From Adiantum capillus-veneris (lineage: Eukaryota > Streptophyta > Polypodiopsida > Polypodiales > Pteridaceae), in NCBI GenBank assembly GCA_014529385.2, contig CM043963.1, positions 72,197,412 through 72,259,411 on the forward strand: DNA of 62,000 nt, read 5' to 3'. The notes under the pieces were generated by a model. That model had not been told where the DNA came from. It ran no database searches and saw nothing but the letters and a program-made list of their open reading frames with translations. Positions 1 through 9,343 of this stretch are shown one piece after another; the first letter of the stretch is position 1; every line of letters starts with the position of its first letter. The position numbers and the translations under genes are program-made.

Positions 1-729
1 TAGTGGTTGACTACACCTACTGCAACCCAAAACAGACCATTAGGGTAAGCATTTGATAATATAAATAAGGAAATATATTTCTATTAGGGTAAGTTAACAC
101 CTTAATCTTTCTTTGCGAGATCAATAGGAATTGAAACACCGACAACCATGTTTGGTGGGTAAGGGCAAAGTTGATTAGATATATGGGCACTACCCAAATA
201 GCTACCCACAACACCCAAGCCCCCCAAGGGCCAAAGAATCCAAAGAAAGAGGCCAAACATCACAGAGGCCAAGAAGGATCCACTCAAAGAGAAAATAAAG
301 AGAAGCCAAACTTAGGAAGACAAGCCCAAAGAGGTTCCAAAGAAGGTAAAGAAGTTTGTTGCCCCATAGAAAGAGCCCCAAAAAAGCACAAACACATGCC
401 AAAGGGGAGAAAATGAAGTAGAATCATAAAAAGGCCAAGGAGACAGAGCCTAAGGAGGGCAAGCAGACAGAAGAAGAGCCCAAAACACAAGGAAAAGCCC
501 AAGGAAAATAGAGGAAGCTAGCACAAGAAAGCAGAGTTTTCTCTTTACAAAATGTTCCCAAGTAGAACGTACGTAGAGAGTATGTCAAGTAGAGTATGTA
601 TTGCTTTTTTATTTACAAAATTCTGCTTCGCAAAACACTTTTGTAGAGAGACAACATTATAAATTCTCCCCTTGAGAGTATGATGTAAATTTTACAACTT
701 CCACTGAATTCATTTCTCGTGTATGATGT
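1..729. other. Unassigned sequence
   Basis: No gene or repeat end was recognised. The first 540 bases are purine-rich on the + strand (many AAAG/AAGG runs), which produces short open frames on both strands with low-complexity, unconvincing translations. The stretch ends at the flank of RT-1. Confidence 0.5.
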
Positions 730-759
730 TGAGGCAAGCTTTTCCATGCATGATGATGC
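730..759 (+). repeat. Partial duplicate of the RT-1 LTR start, plus TSD
   Basis: About 23 bases identical to the first bases of the RT-1 LTR (starting TGAGGCAAGC) occur here, 30 bases before the real LTR start at 760. Bases 756-759 (ATGC) are the left target-site duplication, repeated at 11279-11282. Confidence 0.7.
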
Positions 760-1853
760 TGAGGCAAGCTTTTCCATGCATGGGAACCCCCCAATATATC
801 TTTGCCCTCTCACCAAAATATTTCCTATTATATAAGTTACTTTTGATTTTTCTTCCCTTTTTCACAAAAGTTTTAGCCTTTATTAAATAAATAAGACTTA
901 TGCTAATCAATCACGATGTAGCATAAATAAGTAAGTTTTCTTTGTTGATATCTCTTTTGACCTTAAATATTAAATATATATATTCTAAATTACATTATAT
1001 ACTTTAGTATTTTTTAATATATTTTTCATGTATATATATTATTCCACCCTACCAAATATTTTATTCACTAGTTTTCATTTTCAAACCTCAACCCCACTTT
1101 CAAATTTCAATAATACCTCCATCTAGATGATTGCCAATCTTTTCAAAACTCTAGGTCATGTTTTCATACACATGAAGGAGCTTACACTTGAAGGCAAGAG
1201 AGAAGTCCACTCAAAGGGAACCACCAAAAGACCTTTGCAGCCACAAATAATACATTATTTGGCTGAATTTTTTAAGTAGAGAAGAACACCGAATCTGAAG
1301 GAGCGTTCAACATAAAAGATGTAGCTCGTGATCTCAACTTTCAGCTCAAGTTTTTTCAGAATTTTTGGATTTATGAACAGGGAGATGTGATTTTTTGTAG
1401 TAGACCCCAGTTTTCTCGTGTAATGGTGACACAGGCCATCCCCAATTTTCTTCCCTCTAGAATGGCTATGGTTCTACAAGTCTTCAAGCATGATTACAAG
1501 AGACAAGGCTCTTTTAATGAGGTCTGGGCAAGTCTAGAGTGATTCTATCACCATTTTTGGAGGATCCAATCTCATCAACAATTATCCACCTTCGACAACC
1601 TCTCTTATAATTTTCTTACCTCTCTCTTCTCTCCCTAATAAGCTTATGTCTAGCCAAAGCTAAACTATTGTAAATATCTCCTATCCTCTACATCCTATCC
1701 ACATTCTCTCTTCTTCTCTCTCTATTGACTCTGGTATTTTAAATAATGAGGAGAAAAGATAGGAGCCACAGTCACATGCACCCCATTTTCCTAGTCACCA
1801 GAGTGGGACACTCACCTCAATTAGAAATATTGCTAAAACCTTCCCTCCTTCCC

Positions 1854-1860
1854 TATATAA
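1854..1860 (+). promoter_or_regulatory. TATA box of RT-1 LTR
   Basis: TATATAA followed by GGAGG lies in the middle of the LTR and recurs at 10437-10443 in the 3' LTR. It is the best candidate for the core promoter separating U3 from R. Position and motif are the only evidence. Confidence 0.55.
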
Positions 1861-2584
1861 GGAGGCCATGAGAGCTCACTAAACACACACACACACACAC
1901 ACACACCTATCCATACACACTCTTGTGCTACATGCTTGTAGCATGAACCCTAATCACATAATCACAACACCATCATCATCACCATCACCATGCACAAAAG
2001 ATGAGCACCACACCTCCACACCACTTGTAATTAAGGGTTGAAGGCACAATTTAAAGAAGAAGAAGGGTGGACACACTCATGATATTCCTCTCCATCAACT
2101 CCCATCTCTCCATTATGCCTCCTACGATCTTGTCCCCTTCTCATTTTCCTGCCATACGCTACCTATTGTATTCATCTTTTGCAAGCAATCAACACACTCC
2201 ATCTTGGTGCCATACTTTGTGTCGCTTTGGATACATCTCATTGTGAGTATGGTATATGCTTGTTCCTTGCCTTTCTTTTCTGCTTATGTAAAGGTGTACG
2301 GATTTGCCACCATACACACACACTCTCTCTCTCCCACTCATATTCTATCATCTTGCTACTTCCATCTTGAGGTGTGCGGATTCGCCACCTCTTGTATGAT
2401 AAGTGAGCATACTTGCAAGTCTCCCCTGCCTCATTATCTTCCTTACTAACATGCACGAGTAGCAAGCCCATTCTCACTCATTCACCACTCCTCTCACCTT
2501 ATTCTCCGACCACCCCATTCCACATTTGGGCGTGGATCTTGAAATTGTTTTCCATGGCATGCTTCATTGTGTATATGTATGCGT

Positions 2585-2615
2585 CCTAGCCGCATATCTT
2601 GCTAGGTGGTGCCCC
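2585..2615 (+). promoter_or_regulatory. U5 hairpin followed by PBS-like nonamer
   Basis: CCTAGC (2585-2590) pairs perfectly with GCTAGG (2601-2606) across a 10-nt loop. TGGTGCCCC follows at 2607-2615, identical to the first nine bases of the PBS at 2702. The 3' LTR copy is 11164-11194. The same arrangement is present in every other gypsy LTR here except that of RT-3. Confidence 0.7.
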
Positions 2616-2701
2616 TATTGTGTATCCCCCATGATGGGGCCATTGTGCATAGTCTTGGTGTAGAGGCCACCGGGTCTATTTTTTCACTTCCGCCTCTCAT
2701 T

Positions 2702-2719
2702 TGGTGCCCCCACGGAGGA
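2702..2719 (+). promoter_or_regulatory. RT-1 primer-binding site
   Basis: TGGTGCCCCCACGGAGGA begins 2 bases after the LTR end. The match to a tRNA 3' end seems to extend: the next bases GATCGAACTC, read in reverse complement, give a T-loop consensus (TTCGATC) with its stem. The implied primer would end in TGGGGGCACCA and begin near GCCCCCA. I could not match it to a tRNA isotype from memory. Confidence 0.8.
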
Positions 2720-2800
2720 TCGAACTCAAGACCTTCAGTTTACACTGAGAAGGGCTCTTGAAACCTTCAGTTTACAAGGCTGACATGTTTACTTCTCTTC

Positions 2801-3346
2801 ATGGACGAGTGGCTTCTTGAATTCTCTAATTGGACCACTGAAGAGGAGGAGCTTCAAGCAGGTTTGACACAAGTCATCAAGACACTCTTGCCAGGGTGTT
2901 GTATTGTTAGCATAGAAGAAGTGGTAAGACCCTCTTTCCCTACTCAAATTGTTTACATTTCTCATCATCCCCGCAAGCGTAAAAGCAAGCCACAAGCTGC
3001 ATCATGCTCACATTGTCGCCAAAAACCGCACCTTCGACATGAGTGCAACCCAAAGTTAAGAAAAGGCCATCATTTTCTCCCTCGACATCCGCACAGGCGT
3101 TCTCACATCAGTAGGCTTTCAAGTAGCGCCAGGCTTCTCTACATCTACGTCCACATCTTTGCCACCTATTCCACCTACACCCACAACAAGCCTTCACAAC
3201 TTGAGGAAGCTACTACGAACATGTGGTCCCTCCCTCTCCCTTGCACCAAAAGATTCAAGGGTTTTCCAGCACCGACAATCACCCCGTCTCCAAAACAAAA
3301 GGGTAAATCCTCCAAAGTCTTTCTATACCTCACTCTTATCTCATGA
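2801..3346 (+). CDS. RT-1 leader ORF with a CCHC-like motif
   Basis: A 181-codon frame opens 82 bases after the PBS and lies about 800 bases before gag. Its first 60 residues are acidic/hydrophobic and protein-like. At about residues 68-81 it carries CSHCRQKPHLRHEC, which fits CX2CX4HX4C spacing but lacks the usual glycine. After that it is basic and Ser/Pro-rich and looks less constrained. It shows no clear similarity to the 72-codon leader ORF of RT-5/RT-6. It could be an accessory leader protein, a captured fragment or a chance ORF. Confidence 0.35.
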   Translation: MDEWLLEFSNWTTEEEELQAGLTQVIKTLLPGCCIVSIEEVVRPSFPTQIVYISHHPRKRKSKPQAASCSHCRQKPHLRHECNPKLRKGHHFLPRHPHRRSHISRLSSSARLLYIYVHIFATYSTYTHNKPSQLEEATTNMWSLPLPCTKRFKGFPAPTITPSPKQKGKSSKVFLYLTLIS

Positions 3347-3404
3347 GCCAGGAACTAGAAACAGCAACATGGATTCTACGTCGTCTACCGAGTGAAGTGG
3401 CGGA

Positions 3405-3501
3405 GCTTGTCATCGACAAGGTCTTTGACACTGGTTTTGCTTGGCGGAAAGACAAGGTTTTGCTTGTCATCGACAAGGTCTTTGACACTGGTTTTGCTTG
3501 G
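3405..3501 (+). repeat. 57-bp tandem duplication in RT-1 leader
   Basis: A 40-base block at 3405-3444 recurs at 3462-3501, a 57-base period. It lies between the two leader ORFs and probably arose by replication slippage. Confidence 0.85.
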
Positions 3502-3833
3502 TGTTGCTTGTGAATCAAGGCTATGATGACGACTTTACAGCTTGCTATGTATCCATCCAACTTGGATTAATACAAGTGGTAAGACTCACCACCTACCTCA
3601 TCACACCTATGTATACACTAGATGGCACTCTATCTTGCAGGAAAGTGAAGTTGCTCAAAGAGAGAGAGTTCAAGCTTTTCCAAGAGCTTGCTAGAGAGAC
3701 AGTCCTAGAGCTAGAAGACGAAGACAACCTTGTCCTATGGTACTATAAATTTGACCTCGACTACCAAGAGCTCTACACCTCCGACTATAACCTTCCACCA
3801 CAAAGGAGAGAGCCTTTCCGAATTATCATGTGA
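3498..3833 (+). CDS. RT-1 second leader ORF, unknown
   Basis: A 111-codon frame with a charged, plausibly helical middle (KLLKEREFKLFQELARE) and a Tyr/Asp-rich end. It is not recognised. It sits between PBS and gag, where RT-5 and RT-6 carry their conserved small ORF, but residue patterns do not match that ORF. From its stop to the gag start at 4152 nothing else was seen. Confidence 0.25.
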   Translation: MVLLVNQGYDDDFTACYVSIQLGLIQVVRLTTYLITPMYTLDGTLSCRKVKLLKEREFKLFQELARETVLELEDEDNLVLWYYKFDLDYQELYTSDYNLPPQRREPFRIIM

Positions 3834-4151
3834 TGGACCCAGCACATCAACCTTTTGCAAGGAACCAAAGTTATGCACCACAACGAATTCAATCAATCAA
3901 AGTAATCTTGGACCGCAAGATGTTTTATCAGTAGATCATTACAACCATGTTTGGTAGAGAACGACTGCAAGAGATAAACACCTCTTCTCTACCCTTTATC
4001 CTCCCTATGATTAATCATGAAGTGTCTTTTGATGTAGTTATTTTCATCCTTGTATAGTATGTTTTCCATCCACCGAGCACCCATGTATTGAATCTCTATA
4101 AAACTAAAAAAAATAAAAAATCTAAGTCCAGTTAATTTTCTCACTCTCACA

Positions 4152-5314
4152 ATGGCAAGTGTAGCATTTCCAACATTTATTGGTAAGGTGGGTGAGGATG
4201 CTGCAGACTTTCTAGACAACTTGGAAATAGCATGTGTCATCTCTGCGAGAGATGATGATGCTTCGCGCTTGCACATCTTCCCACTTCTAATGAAGGTGGA
4301 GGCAAGATCATGGTACAATGCCTTGGCACAAGCAACCAAGGAACGGTGGGACTTATTAAGAGCAGCCTTTGTCAAGCGTTTTGGAGAGGACACAACATCA
4401 GAGAAGCTGTGGCAATTGTTGACAGAGTTGAAGCATGGCAGTATGCTGGAATATGCATCATATGAGTCAAAGTTTGTAGATTTATGGGGCGATGGGTTGC
4501 ATCGCTAAGAGAGGATGAGGGGGCACCTGATTTCCTAAAGAAGGATCGGTTTGTGGCTGGGTTATGGCCAACTCTTAAAGAGAAGGTGAAGGAAAGGTTT
4601 CCTGCTACGTATGAGCTAGTAGTTGAAGTGGCCCGCCTTAAAGACAAGAAGTTGCACCTACAAGCCAGGAATATCGATGAAGAGTAAGCCGTTCGGACTC
4701 GACCACCTCTAGCACCACCTACAACAGCCGCCCAGAGGATTCAACCACAAGAACCAATTGAAGATCAGCAAGACCTGCTCAATCGAATCACCAATCAACT
4801 TGAGAATCTCTCAGTCCATTTGATACAACAAGGGCATGCACACAATCGCAACCAAGAGCAAGGGAGAGGACAACGAAGGCAAAACCAAGAATACCACTGC
4901 TACAATTGTGGGGAGGATGGTCATGGCATGTACTACTGTCCACACCCAAGGAGGCAGAATTTCAACAGAGGAGCCAGGCAAAACCAGGTTTCACCACCGA
5001 GAGCAAGACCACCACCACCGAGGGCACCACAACAAGCACCACCCGTGCAAATCCTACAACCACCCATTCAACCACAACCACCACCACCACGACAACCTCT
5101 CATTGCACCCTTACCCCCACCACCAGTTGGCAATCAAACAGTAAGCATCATCAGTCTTGAAGGTAAAGGAAAGGAGAAAGTGGAGGACGATAAGACCAAA
5201 GTTAAAGGAGTAGATGCCATAGGGGTAAAACGTGCTAGGCATGGTGAATCTTCCCAAAAGGAAGAAAAGATGAAGACTAAAGGGGAATCTAGCAAAAAGC
5301 CGTCCAAGTCATGA
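4152..5314 (+). pseudogene. gag: RT-1 gag (capsid and nucleocapsid), frameshifted
   Basis: The ATG at 4152 opens a retrotransposon Gag capsid domain with typical motifs (ARSWYNAL near residue 55, then WDLLRAAFVKRF). The frame shifts near 4484-4508 and continues (DFLKKDRFVAGLWP) to a TAA at 4685. The same frame resumes into a nucleocapsid with a classic CCHC knuckle, CYNCGEDGHGMYYC, near 4889-4930, then a Pro/Gln-rich tail, ending in TGA at 5312. The protein would coat and package element RNA. One frameshift and an internal stop make it inactive. Confidence 0.85.
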
Positions 5315-5341
5315 CATAAAATTAACATTGTAGATTTCTCT

Positions 5342-5842
5342 TTGGGTGAATGTTCTAAACCATATGATTTGGTTCAAGATGTTTCTGTGCAGGGCCCAAA
5401 AATCACCTGGCCTGAGTTACTCCACCTAGCACCTAGGGTGAGGAGACAATGGACAAAGATGGTTAGCACTAGACGACCAAAGCCAAAGATAGCTGGGGCT
5501 ATCTCTGGGAGGAATCTAGATGACATACTACCAGTGATGGATGCTTACATCAAAGGACAACACATCTCCAATATCTACATCAATGGTGGTGCACAAATAT
5601 GCGTCATGAGTGAAAAAATGATGCACCGTTTGGGTTTAGAGGTGAGTCGGCCGGCACCATGCCGAGCCAAAATGGCAAATAATTTAAAAGTTCAATGTGT
5701 TGGTGTCATAAATGCAGTTAGGATAAAGGCATTCAACACCGAGATAGATGTGGACGTCTTTGTCATGCCACACAAAGGGGAGGGCTACCCTATCATTCTA
5801 GGGAGGCCTTGGCTTATGGCTATGAGAGCTAAGCAGGACTAG
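5342..5842 (+). pseudogene. RT-1 protease, active-site Asp lost
   Basis: A retropepsin-like domain in the same frame as the nucleocapsid. The active-site segment reads NGGAQICVM: the catalytic Asp of the DGGA motif in RT-5 and RT-6 is Asn here (AAT at 5582-5584). The downstream flap/ILGRPW motif is present. The frame ends at a TAG (about 5840) where RT-5 and RT-6 have Trp in the same context, so a TGG-to-TAG change is likely. The enzyme would have cleaved Gag-Pol; this copy should be dead. Confidence 0.75.
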
Positions 5843-5860
5843 GACACCGGCATAATCCAG

Positions 5861-7066
5861 ATGAAGGATGCAAAAGGGAGGCCAATACTTTATGACATGA
5901 AGACAGGTCGGCAATGCGACATGGATCTAGAAACCTCTATGGATGACAGTAGCATTGAGGTGATGGGGATCATTCTCAAGGACCCTAAGAAGATGGAGCA
6001 ACCTGATGCCTCATCATCAAACCAAGGGGAGACACCAGGTATACAACCTCTGGTAGAAGCAAGTAAGCTACATCAAATGCTCTCTAGTGAGTTGTGTGGG
6101 AAGGAGCCTGAAGATTATATTTTGATGCTAAGTAATTTTACCACATTGTTCATTGATGAATATGATAAAATCAGTGGCATCACATTAGTTCTAGTTCACA
6201 TAAAGCTCAAGGAGGGAAGTAAACCTGTAGTGCAGAAGCTCAGGCGTCTAGGAGTAATTCAACAAGACGCCTTGCTCAAAGAGGTGAGGAAATTGCTAGA
6301 AGCCGGTTTTATCTCTCCTGTTGAAGACTCAGAGTGGGTTTCTCCAGTTGTAGTCACACCAAAGAAGAATGGTAAGTGGAGGGTTTGTGTTGATTACAAG
6401 CCTCTTAATGCATCCACAAAGAGGGACCATTTTCCTCTTCCTTTTCAAGAAGAAATTCTCAATGAGGTAGCAGGACATGAGCGCTACACGGTATGTGATG
6501 GCTACTCAGGCTACTTCCAAATTAGCATCGCTGAAGAAGATCAAAAGAAGACAACCTTCATCACACCATGGGGATGTTTTTCTTACAGAGTTATGCCTTT
6601 TGGTCTCACTAATGCTCCAGCCGCTTTTCAGCGATATGTGACATTTGTTTTTCAGCCATTCTTTGGAAAATCAATCCGTGTTTTTATTGATGACTTTTGT
6701 ATCTAGAGCTCTCGCTCTCTTCATTTGGAGAAAGTTTATGAAGGTCTAGCTAGGCTACAAGCTTTGGGGGGCCAACTCAATGTGGAGAAATGCCACATTG
6801 GTGAAAGCAAGGTTACTCTTCTTGGCCATGTGATCTCGGCCAATGGCATTGAAGCTGACCCAAGCAAGGTTCAAGCCTTGGTGGATTTGACCTCTCCCAC
6901 CACAACAAAGCAGTTGGTCTCTTTTCTTCAAAAGGTGAGGTATTTGAGTAGGTTCATTCACTTGCTCTCCCAAGTGGTTCTCCCTTTACAACAAGTTACC
7001 CATCAAGAGATCTTCACTTGGAGTGAAGAAAATGAACAACAATTCAATGAGGTAAACAAATTCTAG
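5861..7066 (+). pseudogene. RT-1 reverse transcriptase
   Basis: The frame continues after the protease stop. RT motifs are clear: SPVVVTPKKNGKWRVCVDY, then FPLPFQEEIL, the CDGYSGYFQ segment, TFITPWGCFSYRVMPFGL, and the catalytic FIDDF near 6687. A TAG follows FIDDFCI, where RT-6 has Tyr. The thumb/connection continues (LLGHVISANGIEADPSKV). F in place of Y in YxDD is usual for some plant gypsy lineages, so it is not a defect. The end runs into a frameshift near 7065. Confidence 0.88.
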
Positions 7067-7077
7067 CTTCACTTCCC

Positions 7078-7980
7078 ACCATAGCACCTCCAAAGTGGGA
7101 CGAGCCATTTTATGTAAACCCTAGTGTGGGCAATGACACACTTGGGGCTGTATTGATGCAAAAGGATCCTCAAACTTCTTTCATGCGTCCTATCTACTTC
7201 TCTAGTCGAATGATGACTCCATCAGAAAAGGGATACACGGCAGTGGAACACATGGTGCTTGCATTAATGTTTGCTACCACCAAATTTTGCTCTTATTTAT
7301 TGTCTAGACCATTCATAATCTTAACAATGGAAGAAGTATTTCCTTATGTAATGCAGCACATGGATGTTTCTTCTAGGATTTCCAAATGGCTCACAAGGCT
7401 GCAAGAGTTTGACTACACAATGCAAGTGGAGAACTCCACAAGGGCCAGTCCAGGAGGTATTCTCACTCATCGCCACTATAAAAAGAAGATAAAGATAAAT
7501 CCAAATGATCAAGATATTACACCCATACTAGAAGTCCCTAAGGTAGAGGAGACTCACTCTCTTTTCTTTGATGGAGCCTACAAGAGGAAAGTGGACAAAG
7601 CTTCAGCAGGCATTGTCATCTTCAACGAGCAAGGGGATAAAGTTTTCTCCATTGGGAATCTCTTGGATTCTCACTCTAGCAATGAGGCAGAATATGCAGC
7701 CTTAACTCTTGGGTTAGAGTGGTGTGTGACATAGGGCATTCAACGGTTGAATGTATTTGGTGATGCCATGCTTTTAATAAAAAAAATACAAGGAACTTGG
7801 GCTTGTAAAAATCATAGCTTGCTAGGCCATTTGCGCAAAGTCAAGAAACTTTTAGGGAAATTTCAAGTTGTACAATTACATCATGTCCCTCGAGCAGAAA
7901 ATCAAGAAGCAGATGCTCTAGCTAGAGAGAAGCTGCAAGATGTTTCAGTGGTGGGTGCTATCAAGTTGAAGCTGCCTCTC
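7078..7980 (+). pseudogene. RT-1 dual RNase H region
   Basis: The first domain (about 7100-7480) aligns with the gypsy RNase H, but the first catalytic Asp is Asn (FYVNPSVGNDTLGAVL) and the TDH motif is absent, so it is probably only structural. A second RNase H (about 7555-7950) has LFFDGAYKR, SNEAEYAAL and EADALAR, supplying the acidic residues. Additional RNase H domains of this sort are known from Tat-lineage elements. A TAG at about 7732 interrupts it. Its role would be removal of RNA from RNA:DNA hybrids. Confidence 0.8.
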
Positions 7981-7986
7981 TTCCGA

Positions 7987-9301
7987 GGTAGCGATGCTAT
8001 TCCTGACATCATGAGTTTCTTGGACATAGGAGAGTGTCCTAAGGATCTTACTAAGGGCCAAAAGCAGTGTCTTGTGCGCAAGGCAACAAAATACCGCCTT
8101 ATCAATGACGACCTCTACTGCAAGGGTAAGGATCAAATTCTTAGGCGTGTACCTCTCTCTAGAGAGATCACTGAAATCATTTCAAGTTGCCATGATGGTG
8201 TTTGCAGAGGACACTTTGCACTTGACATCACTAGTAGAAAGATTCTACAAGCCGGGTTTGTATGGCCTAGTCTACATAGGGATGTGCATCAATGGTGTAA
8301 ACATGCAAGGAATGTCAAAAGGCAGGGATAGGAGGCTCACATATGAGCCACAGACTCCTATAATCTCATATGGACCATTTGAGAAATGGGGAATTGATGC
8401 TATTGGCCTTTTCCAAGGAGCCAATCAAGTAAATTTTATATCATCATGGGTGTGGACTACATGACCAGGTGGGCTGAAGCAATTGCCACCACCCGCATTA
8501 CAGCTAAGGAAGTGGCTAAGTTCGTATTTGAAAACATTTGTTGCCGTTTTGGCACTCCTCTTGAAAATAATTCTGACAGGGACCAGGTTTTAGAGGAGAT
8601 GTAGGAGAGCTAATGGAGAAGTTAGGTATCTCACGACGACACTCAAACCCTACTCACAATGCAATGGTTTGGTTGAAAAGATAAATGGTATGATCTACAA
8701 GATCATCACTAAACATGTAAACAATCACAAAAGTGATTGGGAAAAAGCATCTTGGGCTGCACTTTGGGCTTATCGCACTTCATTTCGCACATCCCTTGGG
8801 TTCACACCATATCACTTGGTGCTTGGTAAGGAAGCCATTTTAACCCATTGAAGTACAATTGGCTAGTCTCTGGGTGCTAGCTGGCAGGTGGAACGTCCTA
8901 ATGCTCATCTCCACAACCACATTCTTGATCTAGAGAGGATTCAACTAGACAGAGAAGATGCTATCAACTATTATGCAGCACAGTCAGAGCAACGTCGACT
9001 TACCTTCAACAAGGACTTAGGGAAAAAGGTCTCAAGAAAGGTATGTTGGTCCTACGATATGATAATAGATTTGACACTAGGAAGGATAAAAAGTTTTCAC
9101 CCAGATGGGAGGGGCCATTTGGTCATTAGAAAGCGCTACGCCAATGCTTTACCTTGGTGGATGCAGATGGTAGGATCCACAAAACACGTTCAAATGGATG
9201 GAGGTTGAAGCAATACTTTTTGAGATTTGATCAAACACCTATGATGGAAATCCCCGAGGTGGTAGACTCCTCCACCTCGTTTGAAGAAGAATCAGTACAA
9301 C
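7987..9301 (+). pseudogene. RT-1 integrase, several frameshifts
   Basis: The zinc-binding start is visible (CHDGVCRGHF, then FVWPSLHRDVHQWCK), but the CX2C half is lost to a frameshift near 8310. The first DDE Asp lies in KWGIDAIG (about 8392) in another frame. The region with the second Asp is degraded, and NGLVEKINGM near 8660-8690 holds the Glu region. A C-terminal SH3-like part is frayed. No chromodomain was seen. The reading ends inside the pre-PPT hairpin. Confidence 0.8.
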
Positions 9302-9325
9302 GCTAGAGGCATGAATACCTCTAGC
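9302..9325 (+). promoter_or_regulatory. RT-1 pre-PPT hairpin with CATGAATA loop
   Basis: GCTAGAGG (9302-9309) and CCTCTAGC (9318-9325) form a perfect 8-bp stem around CATGAATA. The PPT begins a few bases later. Equivalent hairpins with different stems but the same loop core occur in RT-4, RT-5, RT-6 and RT-7. Confidence 0.7.
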
Positions 9326-9328
9326 CTT

Positions 9329-9343
9329 CAGGGAGAGGGCTAA
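9329..9343 (+). promoter_or_regulatory. RT-1 polypurine tract
   Basis: CAGGGAGAGGGCTAA directly precedes the TG of the 3' LTR. It would prime plus-strand DNA synthesis. RT-6 and RT-7 share the GAGGGCTAA ending. Confidence 0.8.

Larger units (their letters stand above)
760..2699 (+). repeat. RT-1 5' LTR
   Basis: Direct repeat of 9344-11278, with only scattered substitutions by eye. It begins TGAGGCAAGC and ends CGCCTCTCA. It holds an (AC)n tract near 1883-1906, a TATA box at 1854-1860, a polypyrimidine-rich part around 2300-2345, and the U5 hairpin with PBS-like nonamer at 2585-2615. Short ORFs inside it also occur in the other LTR and are not genes. Confidence 0.92.

Noticed and set aside
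171-416. Lys-rich 81-codon ORF near the left edge
   Set aside because: Low-complexity purine tract with equally long frames on the other strand.
2179-2477. Overlapping ORFs duplicated at 10758-11056
   Set aside because: They lie inside the RT-1 LTRs, occur on both strands and have no protein-like conservation beyond LTR identity.
2607-2615. TGGTGCCCC inside the LTR as the true PBS with a shorter LTR
   Set aside because: Both LTRs continue 84 bases further to a CTCA end flanked by the TSD, and a longer PBS match follows that end.
6680-6705. F in place of Y in the RT YxDD motif as an inactivating mutation
   Set aside because: FMDD/FIDD is found in all three Tat-like pols here and is normal in some plant gypsy lineages.
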